Source of the DNA: a virus | IMG/VR virus record: IMGVR_UViG_3300020468_000011 | Coordinates: 1-49,546 of that record | DNA: 49,546 nt | Direction: 5' to 3' (one strand) | Shown: piece by piece, positions 1 through 9,300 of the stretch | Layout: the number at the start of each line of letters is the position of its first letter | Numbering within the stretch: the first letter of the stretch is position 1 | Made by a program: the position numbers and the translations under genes | Notes under the pieces: model-generated | Seen by the model: the letters and a program-made list of their open reading frames with translations, nothing else | The model's database searches: none | Told to the model about the DNA's origin: nothing

Positions 1-2816
1 ATATTAAATACTTCGTTATCAGACTGAATAACTACTGAATCATAGATTGTTGTCTGACCATCTACTGTTAGAGTAGAATTGAAATCAACTGCCTGATCTA
101 CATTAAGAGTAGAATCAAAGTCTACCGCTTGATTAACTGTGAGGTTATCTGTAAGGGTAGTGTCTGAGTTAACTGTTAATGTATCACTAGATTGATTACC
201 AATAGTGGCATTACCATCTACTTGGAAAGTATTTTCTAATACTACTGCAGATCCTACAGTAAGTGTACCTCTGATATCTGTATTACCATTTGTAGAAAGG
301 ACGGTAAATTTATCATCGGTGCCGTTTGTGATCTTAAAATTCTTACCAGTAGTATCAAGTGTAATATCATCGTGGAATACTGAATCATTATCAACATCTA
401 ATGTTGAATTTAATGTAACAGCAGAATCTACATCAAGAGTGCTATTAAATGTTACGCCACTATCTACATCTAATGTGCCGTCTGTGTGTGTATTACCATT
501 ATCTGTGTCTACATCAAATACACTTACACCTGCAGCAGTTTGAATATCAAATTTCTTATTGTCTGCTTTAATTATAAGGTTATCTGTGATCTCAGTTTCT
601 AACTGAATGTCAACTGTACCTTCAATAACTGTGTTACCTGTTGCACTCTCAATAGTAAACTTATCAGTGGTATTATTTCTAACAGCAAAGTTGGCATCTA
701 TGTCAACAGTGCCATCAATCTCAACGTTACCATTCAAGTGGGATGTGCCACCGACGTTAATATTTTCAGAAATACCCACGCCACCAGTTACAACCAGTGT
801 GCCAGTTGTAGGTGTCTTCCAAGTAGATCCTGTATTAGTTGTTAACCTGAGGTTACCAGCAATGACAGCAGCGTCAGTCCCAGTAAATGTTTCAGAAGAG
901 TTGGTCGCATTGTAGAGGAAGCGATACCCACCAGTGCCAGACCATATATTGCTGTTTGCATAATCTTCGTCCCACCCGAAGAATCCGAATCTTTCTTGTG
1001 AATCATAGTATCTAAATTCTACACCACGGTCTAAGTTATCATCTGATACAAGAGTATCCTCACCACCTAGAGTGATGATAGGATCTTGGACTGTTAATGT
1101 AGTTGAGTTTACAGTTGTAGTTGTGCCATCTACTTGAAGATCACCACGGACTCTAACCAAACCAGTAGCACCATCATCGTCATTTGGATCAATTATCAAC
1201 GTAGCGTTGGTAGTTGAAATAACGTTGTCTTGGAAATGGAAGTCTTCTACGTTGACTCTATTAGCAACGTTGGTAGCATTGATTGTAATATCATTCTCAG
1301 CAGTGATATTAATAAGAGCATTACCACTACCTGCATTTGTCGCATTAATTAATAGAGTGCGATTGTTTGTTGTGCTCTGTGTGTGTTGGAAAGTAAGATC
1401 TCCATCACCAGTCTTGTCTAATTTCTGTGTTACAGCACCATCAAGTGTAATGTCAGGATCACTATAGTATGACCTTACATTAATATCGATCTCACCAGCA
1501 CCACTATCGCCAGTGTTATTAGCACCAAACAGAAGATTGCCTGAGGTATCATTGACTTTAAGATAATTAAGATAGTTGAATCCTCTATAACCAGTAGTTG
1601 CTGTCAACTCCTGATCTAATTCAAAATTCTCTACGGTATTGCCATCAGCAAAACCAATTCTGTTATTTTGTAGTTGTAGATTATCTACACCATTCTCAGC
1701 GATGGTTACGAAACCACCCTCATATCCACTTGCAGGATTCCATGCTGTTACATCGAAGTCCTCTTGGTTAAAAGATGCTAAACCCTTTTGTGGGGTTACA
1801 GCAGTTCCCAAATAACGCCAAGACCCTGTGTCGGAGGTGTCCGTGTGTGTAGGCTCACCGCCTCCAGCACTGATAGCAAGGATAGCCTCATATAGGCGAT
1901 TACTTGCGTTTTTGACTTTCGCATAGCGAGCGTAAGTTGTTGAGTTATCATACGCAGCCGACTCACTACCTTGTGTAGATGTAGCGATTGGAATTGTAAG
2001 TGCTTGTGTTAGACGACCATATCTATCAACTGTAAATTCTGTAGTGTTGACTGTATCATCATCAGGTAAATTTACCGATACTAGTGGAGTGTCTAAGTTA
2101 CCTGTAGGATTGTAGTAACCAACGACAACTGTAGTATCAGCAAGGTCTAAGAATGGGTTATTACTTTGACCGTTACCATTATTAACTACTAAACGACCAG
2201 ATCCACCTGTTAGTGTCCTAGTTGTAATTGTACCTTCTGCTTGACGTGACATCAAACCAAAGGATGTCATATCTGCAATAGATTGTAAATCTGTATCTGC
2301 TGCCTGAGCATCAGCAATACCATATGCTGACAAGGTTGTTGGACTAGTAGCAGCAGTAACACGACCACGAGAGTCAAGTGTTAACTGTGTGTATGTCCCT
2401 GTAGCATCTAGATCATTTGGATCATAATGAGGTAATGCAGTTTGATAGTTTAATTCTGCAGTAATGGTTAAGTTTGCGGATCCATCAAAAGTACCACTAC
2501 CAGACATGTCACCACCAAGGGTGATTTGTCTTGCGTTTGCTAATCTTGTCGCTGTTGCAGAGTTACCAACGAGTGAAGCAGTAATGGCACCTGCCTCAAA
2601 GTTACCATCAGCATCCCTCTTAACAAGAGTGTTCGCAGTATTAGATTCCGTTTCTAGTGGTCGCTCATAGCGAAGACTATTCCACGGAGTAACACCGTCA
2701 CCAATTTTTAATCTAGACGTGTCAATCTCGATACCCAACTCACCTTGAGCTAGGATCGGGTTAATGTTTGCCCACTGCTGAGCACCATCACGTCTTAGTT
2801 GTAGTCTATTTGCCAT
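1..2816 (-). CDS. Tail fibre protein, Mtd-like N-terminus (partial, C-terminus beyond window)
   Basis: This open frame begins with ATG at 2816 and reaches the left edge without a stop, giving 938 codons. I checked the frame by hand at several places. The N-terminus (MANRLQLRRDGAQQWANINP, then AQGELGIEIDTSRLKIGDG) is the phage fibre head module of the major-tropism-determinant N-domain type, which in related phages anchors fibres to the tail. A central segment around residues 590-640 (EFRYYDSQERFGFFGWDED) is familiar from cyanophage tail fibres. After residue ~700 the chain is built of short beta repeats of the form TLDVDSAVTLNS, as expected for a trimeric fibre shaft. It probably makes the first contact with the host, but the receptor-binding C-terminus is missing. 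It is the last gene of the left-hand cluster, preceded by a late-promoter motif. The fibre call is strong; the receptor is unknown. Confidence 0.85.
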   Translation of the reverse strand, partial: MANRLQLRRDGAQQWANINPILAQGELGIEIDTSRLKIGDGVTPWNSLRYERPLETESNTANTLVKRDADGNFEAGAITASLVGNSATATRLANARQITLGGDMSGSGTFDGSANLTITAELNYQTALPHYDPNDLDATGTYTQLTLDSRGRVTAATSPTTLSAYGIADAQAADTDLQSIADMTSFGLMSRQAEGTITTRTLTGGSGRLVVNNGNGQSNNPFLDLADTTVVVGYYNPTGNLDTPLVSVNLPDDDTVNTTEFTVDRYGRLTQALTIPIATSTQGSESAAYDNSTTYARYAKVKNASNRLYEAILAISAGGGEPTHTDTSDTGSWRYLGTAVTPQKGLASFNQEDFDVTAWNPASGYEGGFVTIAENGVDNLQLQNNRIGFADGNTVENFELDQELTATTGYRGFNYLNYLKVNDTSGNLLFGANNTGDSGAGEIDINVRSYYSDPDITLDGAVTQKLDKTGDGDLTFQHTQSTTNNRTLLINATNAGSGNALINITAENDITINATNVANRVNVEDFHFQDNVISTTNATLIIDPNDDDGATGLVRVRGDLQVDGTTTTVNSTTLTVQDPIITLGGEDTLVSDDNLDRGVEFRYYDSQERFGFFGWDEDYANSNIWSGTGGYRFLYNATNSSETFTGTDAAVIAGNLRLTTNTGSTWKTPTTGTLVVTGGVGISENINVGGTSHLNGNVEIDGTVDIDANFAVRNNTTDKFTIESATGNTVIEGTVDIQLETEITDNLIIKADNKKFDIQTAAGVSVFDVDTDNGNTHTDGTLDVDSGVTFNSTLDVDSAVTLNSTLDVDNDSVFHDDITLDTTGKNFKITNGTDDKFTVLSTNGNTDIRGTLTVGSAVVLENTFQVDGNATIGNQSSDTLTVNSDTTLTDNLTVNQAVDFDSTLNVDQAVDFNSTLTVDGQTTIYDSVVIQSDNEVFN
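61..480 (-). repeat. Tandem 12-residue (about 36-nt) repeats in the fibre shaft
   Basis: Within the fibre gene, units such as TLDVDSGVTFNS, TLDVDSAVTLNS and TLDVDNDSVFHD follow one another, and related units (NLTVNQAVDFDS, TLNVDQAVDFNS) recur nearer the left edge. At DNA level the pattern 'acatctaatgt..aatttaatgt' recurs about every 36 bases. Regular short beta repeats like this usually fold as a triple beta-helix shaft, and they can change copy number by recombination. The repeats are seen directly; the fold is inferred. Confidence 0.7.
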
Positions 2817-2846
2817 TGCTTAAAAGGATCCTCTGCAATCTGCACA

Positions 2847-3074
2847 CTATTCTTCTGGACTATTTATGTCCTCAGGTTCTGTTGTTGTAGCTAGTTTCTC
2901 AGGGTTGAGATATTCTAAGGTTTCGATTGCACCTAATAGTTTAAGTGCTGTCTGCTCGTTAGATCTGATTTTATCAGTCAATTCTTTGTTTTCACCAATC
3001 AACTTTTCATAACGAGTTTTAAATTGTTCTAGTAACTCTTCTTTAGAGAGTGTTTCAGTTTTAGTTGCTGTCAT
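2847..3074 (-). CDS. Small coiled-coil protein, 75 aa, unknown function
   Basis: A 75-residue acidic protein starting MTATKTETLSKEELLEQ. Residues 8-55 are rich in E, K and L with heptad-like spacing, so a coiled coil is likely. The tail (LATTTEPEDINSPEE) is acidic and probably disordered. Its start overlaps the end of the 81-aa gene by 14 bases, so the two are probably translated together. It sits between a large virion protein and the tail fibre, so a fibre-assembly or chaperone-like role would fit, but I recognise no family that shows this. Confidence 0.75.
   Translation of the reverse strand: MTATKTETLSKEELLEQFKTRYEKLIGENKELTDKIRSNEQTALKLLGAIETLEYLNPEKLATTTEPEDINSPEE
2861..2867 (-). promoter_or_regulatory. 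T4-type late promoter motif (ATAAATA) for the fibre gene
   Basis: The minus strand reads ATAAATA here, matching the core of the T4 late promoter TATAAATA. It lies 45 bases upstream of the fibre start, inside the 3' end of the 75-aa gene. The same 7-mer occurs just upstream of gp8, which strengthens the reading. No -35 element is expected for this promoter class. Confidence 0.5.
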
Positions 3075-3306
3075 TTTGTAGCTCCAATAATGATTTGAGT
3101 AGACCCTTAATATCCTTAAGGTCTGATTTTACTTCATCAACTTCAGTTTGTAAAGTCTCTATTGTGACTTCCTGTTTTTGCCTCTTATTAAAGGCTTTCA
3201 TGTATTTGTCGTATTCAGATGTATTGTTGTTTACGATGGCATTTGTCAGGGGATCACGATACCAACCCTCTTTTCCTTCGACTGGAATGAGTTTTCTATA
3301 GTCCAT
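3061..3306 (-). CDS. Small conserved phage protein, 81 aa, C-terminal coiled coil
   Basis: I place the start at the ATG at 3306, giving MDYRKLIPVEGKEGWYRD. A TTG three codons upstream is also open, but the MDYRKL start looks like related short marine T4-like phage proteins. The first half (residues 1-35, with W14, Y15, R16, D17 and NAIVNNN) looks like a small globular motif. Residues 45-77 (ETLQTEVDEVKSDLKDIKGL) form a clear heptad pattern. It follows the 2479-aa virion gene after a 67-base gap and overlaps the next coiled-coil gene. Function unknown; probably tail or fibre related. Confidence 0.75.
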   Translation of the reverse strand: MDYRKLIPVEGKEGWYRDPLTNAIVNNNTSEYDKYMKAFNKRQKQEVTIETLQTEVDEVKSDLKDIKGLLKSLLELQNDSN

Positions 3307-3373
3307 GCTTGACAAATAACAAAATAATAAGTAGAATTAGCTTGTCGGTTTTCGGGATCGAAGTTTAGGTACT

Positions 3374-6300
3374 TTAAGTAGCGAGTGCTGTAGACCTAAA
3401 GTCGATAACCTGTGGGACAAATGCTTGGTTTCTTGATCTCAATACAATCTTCACTTGGAAGGCATTGAAATTAAGTCCTGTTGCTTCGTAAGAATAATCT
3501 CTAAATTCAAAGACGTCGGACGCGGCGATCTCAACCTTAGGTTGTACTTCTACAAAATTAATTGTATCAGGATCGACTTCACTTCCTGATTCAAAAGTCT
3601 TAATATAGACTCTTGCCTGTGTGCCTTGTGGACGATAACAACCAAAATCAATCTTAAGTGTGCGTGAAAGTTGAGCAAGGTTTGCTATACGAGTTAGATA
3701 AACGGAATCGTTTTGATCTCCACTAGGTTCTAGAGATACGTTAGCAGTCGCTTCGATCAAACTATTGACACCAAGAGGTTGAGGACCACCTGGCCAGTAG
3801 TTGATTCTATTGCTGATCGTGATAAGAGATGTCCTATCAAGGTCAACATAAGGTGAAACGTTAGCGTTATCAGTATGTAGTGTTAAATCAAGAGAGATAC
3901 TCTTGTTACCACCCAACTTATTATCCTCATTAACCTTTGAGCAGATCATTTGAGGAGTTGAGAAGTAGTTTTCAGTATTCAATGTAAGATCATAATATGT
4001 GCCGTTGTTAACGAATGACGCTTGATCAACAACCGTCGTGCCGTCTCCAACAGATGTGCTGCTAGTAGTATTTACACGAGCAGCGATGGAGGTATCTGGG
4101 AATACCAGGTTAGAAACTGATGGACGCAATGTCTCAAACTGGAAGTTTTGAGATGCCATCGCCATGATGCCACCACCCCTAATACCGTTATTTGCAACGG
4201 AAGTAGTATTCAATAGGTAGTGATCCATCCATGGGTCTTCTATTCCATCATGTACTTTGTTGATTTCGGTTAAAGGAATACCATCAAAGTTATAACAGAT
4301 TACAGGTGATCCAGTAGGATGATCTTGGTCAGCAGTGCTGTTAGATCCTCTACCAGATGTAGCAACTGTAATTACTTTACCGTCTGTAGCGATAGCAGAG
4401 TATTGAATAATCTCACTACCGATCATTAAGTAACCAGGATTTAGGTTACCGATTGCTTGTCCATTAACTTGAGTATGGAATGCACTAGCTATTTCTACGT
4501 TAATAGATGTAGCACCTGCTGCTAAGGATGAAGTCAACACTGTTGGTGGGACTTCTGAAATTACTCCTTTAACGTCAACATTGTTGGTACGTTGGTGCAT
4601 ACAATGATTCTTGTGATACACGAGGATTTTGCGATCTTTCGCCTGATACGATGGTGACGAAACAGGGTAGTTATTCCTTGTGTCTCCACTATAGGCAATA
4701 GAGGTAATAGTAGCAGTGACAACCCCGCCATTCTCCGAGAGAGTGTCTGCAACGTCGAAGTCTTTATCAACATAGTTTACATACAATACAGGATTAGATG
4801 CAGTGCCACCACCGTCAGGTAGAGTATCACCTGTCGCATAGTATGCTGTGACCCTTGCAGTAGAATTGGATGTGGATCCAGTTATAATGTCGTTTATTGT
4901 AGTAGCAGTACCTGTAGCAGGGTTTGGTCTAGGTGAGAAATCACCGTTAGAAACAGTAGACAACTGGAAAATCGCCGTCGCCTGAGAAGATACAATTCCT
5001 TGGAATGCATTACTACTAGCATCTAAGAAACCTGCAGACCATATGCCTGAGATGTCATTGATAGTAATGGTATTCGGTGATGCTGTTGAATTAAATGCTG
5101 AGACAGTAGCAGATGCACCCGATGGTGTCTGTGTCAATCTAGCACCGACCGTATAATTAAATGTTCCTGCAGGTAGAGTCAATACTTGCTCAGGTTGGAT
5201 AGTAACCATTGGGTTATCCATTAGTCTGGTATAACCACCGTTAGTCTCACCCATCTCAACGTTTTCTAGAGTCACCGTGCCGTCAATAGCGGGATCGAAT
5301 GCTGCTTTATAAATTGTAAACTTAAGATCTTCATACTGATCAGCAGTCCATGTTGATGCGTTTTGTGATTTGAATAACACACCTGCATATGGTTGCTCAG
5401 AAATCGTCCTGTTTCCAGACTTCTCAACGTCACCCATTCTGGAAATCCAGACTTGATATTCGTTAGAGTCAGACAGTAAGACGAAACAATATTCAACCGA
5501 CTGTTTGATATAAACAGGAGATCTAAATGTAAATCTTGTTGGGATTAATGCACTTTCTGAGATCTCAACATCTGCAGCGTTAACTGTAATATCAGATAGA
5601 GGCAAGATATCTTTAGTAGGATTACCATTCTCCATAGTCCTGATCTGCATAGAGAGAGGAATGTTGGAGTCCTTAGTCCTAAAGAATAGATCAACAGAAG
5701 TGATCATAATACCACCTTCTTCATCCACAATGAATGATTGTGCTAGAGGGTCATACCAACCAATCTGTCTAGTTTCAGATCTAGTAGATGTTGCTAATAC
5801 TCTTTCATCATTAACTGTATCACGGACAACTTCAGCATTTCTGATTGCAAGAATGTTTTCTCTAACAGTCTGCAATGTACCTGTTGCTCTGTATTCTGCA
5901 TCTGCAGATGAGTCAACTGTGCCAGGTGTCCTTTCGTTTCCAGCACTAGTTGTAAATCTGATAGTCCTTGTACCTGTTGACCAACGTGGGTTGGAATCAA
6001 TTTTAGGAGAAGGGATATAGAATGTGCCTTTAAAGTTACCAACGTTATCTGTTAGTAGACGACGATCTTTAACATATGCAGCAGCACCTGATGTCTGTCC
6101 TACAAGTAATTCACCAACTTTAGCGTTACCTTGGAATTCACCGTTAGCAGTAGACGCCATTTCATCGATGTCTACGTTTAGGATACTTGTATTAGATGCG
6201 TATGATGTCGGTAATGTTGCAGCACCTGTGCCATATGGTGTAGTTACATAAGCATCATTTGCTTCAGCAACTTTTAACTTCACGCCACTTTCAATACCAA

Positions 6301-9300
6301 CAACAGTTTCACCTACCACAAATGGTATCTGGTTACTGTTATCGATTGTGCTGTCAGATGGTTGGTTAAATGTATTTGCACCTGGTGCAGTTATAACTTC
6401 ATTCTTGACTGTGCTATTACTACCAGTCTTATTAAGCTCAATTACTTTAGGTGTAATGTATGGAGTAACATCAACTCCATCAAAGAAACAGTATACTCTA
6501 GTCCTTGGTTTCATTCTATACACATCAAATGCGATGTTTCTAGATCTGATCCATGGGACAGCAGTCTGTGATAATACTGTATCACCAAGAGATTTTCTCT
6601 CAATCTTAGGTACGATTCTTGTCCTGATACCTTGTCTAGACTGATTTTCTCTTACTTCAAATGTGCGTCTCTCATGAATAAATTCAAGACCTTGATGTCT
6701 TGTGCCTACCCAACTACCACCACCACTGTGACTTCCTGTCCTATTGATGATAGTATCTGTAGAAACTAAACTTTCTCCAACCCAGTTAGTTTCCCAACCA
6801 CCCCATTGGATAGGTGCAAAACCTGTGTTAGGATCAATGTTTAATTCATTTTGTACTGATGAGAAATCTCCTTCTACATTCTCTACTCTAGCTGGAAGTC
6901 TGTTTGTTTCGAGCCAGTCGTCTGATGTAGGATTAAGATCAATACGCCCGATGAAAGTAAAGACGTTAAATGGGTTAACATTTTCGGATCTTGAAGCGTA
7001 TGGTTGTTTAACGATTTCAACATCTGTATATGGTAACATGCAAATGTTTGCAGGAGTTGTTGTAACATTAGTTGATTTTGTAGTATTAATTTTTAGAGGG
7101 ACGTTGCTAGTAAAGTGAGAAGGTCTCATGATTCCTTCTTGGAAATCTAGAGAGCACTTATAGTCACCACTATTAACATCACCAATCTTATGATCGGTAA
7201 AGTCATCAACGACGAATCCATTTTTAAGACGATCAAATCCATTCTCATCATAGGAAGCAGTACCTTCTGCTTTGATTTCTAATAGAGATAGGGCAGTATA
7301 ATATTCAACATTGGTAAGACGCTTATCAAGGTCACCAATATCCTTCATCGTATAACGACGAATAATTTCCTGTGTAACTGTTGAGTCACGCTCAGGTGTA
7401 AACATGTATGCTCTATGCTTCAATGTCGCTAGACACATAGCATTTTGCATATTGTCAGGTGGTTGTGGATCTTCAGAAGAGATACCTTTTAGTAACTGTA
7501 GATTATTATCATGAGTTAGGAAAAGTTTATCTGTCCTAGGAAGATAGTAATCAAAGTCACAACGGAATTCTGTCTCTGCCATTGGAATGTCAAAGAGTGT
7601 CGCTGCTGCTGCAGCACCTGCACCTTGTCCAGTGGTTGAGAATTGTCTTGCATCAAAGTCAAGAGTTGCACAAGTAACCTCGAAAGGACTACCAACTGTA
7701 CCTTGTCCTGTTGCTAATTCACCAACTGCAGGTCTGAAGTCGATCTGATCTCTAACAGTCCTACTAGATCCTTTAAGAATAGGTGAAGGAATTTCTGAGA
7801 ATTCGACACCAGTATATGATTGACCAGAGAAATAATCTCCTGATGCTTCATGAATAAAGTAGTCAAACACTGCCATCAACTGTCTAGTTGGAGGAGTTGT
7901 GCCTGGTTTTCTAATTAGACGAGATACGTCATAGAAGAAACTGTTTTGTGATTGATTTAATTCATATTGATTAGTGATAACCTTAGATCCTTTCTCTACA
8001 GATCCGTCAGCATCATCAATAGTTGCAGTCAATACGTTGCCATCTACATCTACACCGTTTACAGTTTCACCTGCATTAAACTGTGTGCCGTTAAGATCAA
8101 CATTGAAAAGTCTTAGAGTTGAGTTGATAAATGATACAACTACTGCTCTTGCTCCACTTGTGACACCTGTGATAACTGTGCCAGGTGCAAAGAAAGTTGC
8201 TTCCGAGAGTACAACGTAAGGGATCTGGGGAGCGTTGTCATCTTCGGATTCATAGACAGCGTGGAGTTTAAATACATCGTTGAGACCGAATGAGATTTCT
8301 GGGTCTTCGATTCTTGTGCCATAGAGTCCTCCATATACTAGACCAAATCTTTGTACATCTTGTTGCTTAGAAGTCCTAGTGACTTTCATAGCACGCATCT
8401 TAGATGCAGTCTTAATTTTTCTAGAAACGATATTTTTAGATACCAGTGCAGTCAACTTAACTGTGGTAACGTTTGTCAAACCACCGATAGTAATAGACTG
8501 TCTGTCAGCACCATAAGTAACTGTTAATGTGCCTGCCTCTGAAAGTGCTTCAATGTCTAAGTTTTGTCCTACAGTATATGCAGATCCTGCTTGAGCAAGA
8601 ACTGTAAGAATATAATTGTCATCATCTAATGCAGCAAACTGCTCAGATTCTGGAAGTGCAACAGTTAGACCACCTGATACAACAGTCTTATTGTCGAATG
8701 TCCTAAAGACAAAGAATGATTCATCACTAATAGACTTGATAGTCTGCTTAGGCATATCCTGTGATAACTGACCAGATGGTTGGTTTTGTCCATATAAGAA
8801 TGGTCTGTATCTTACAACAGTATTATATGTGCCATCAGTAAATGATCCTTTTGTTAGACCAGTATCGATAGTTGCTGTCTGTGCTTGATAGTCAAAGACA
8901 TATGGTGTAACACCTGTGTTATTAGAAGATGTTAAGTTAATAGCAGTCTTAGATGCTTTTGTAATGACAAATGACTTCTCACCTTCTGGAGATGATAGTC
9001 CGTCAATACATAATACTTCACCAGGTCTAATGTCTTGCTCAAACTTAGATCCATTTGTACCTGTAATCTTAGGAGGAGATCCTGCCTGATCAAGAGTAAT
9101 AGATGCACCTCTAATTACTTGTCTATCATTAAGTAAGAAGTTAGCAAGGAAACTTACTGCTTGACTAGAGTTGTAACCTACAGCAGATCTTACGTCAACA
9201 ACCTTATATGTGTGAATAGCATCTAGTGTGCCGATAACTCTACCATCTCTAGTAATTACTTCACCGTCGATAAAGTTTCCTGATACTTGCTCTAGAGAAA

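Noticed and set aside
61-480. CRISPR-like periodicity
   Set aside because: The repeats are in frame within the fibre gene, are degenerate and have no spacers.
205-915. Plus-strand open frames opposite the tail fibre
   Set aside because: They are antisense shadows of the minus-strand fibre frame, low in complexity (V/S/T/P rich), with no neighbours, ribosome sites or family look.
3307-3315. Upstream TTG start for the 81-aa protein (MSSMDYRKL)
   Set aside because: The ATG three codons later gives the MDYRKL start that fits related proteins; no ribosome site favours the TTG.
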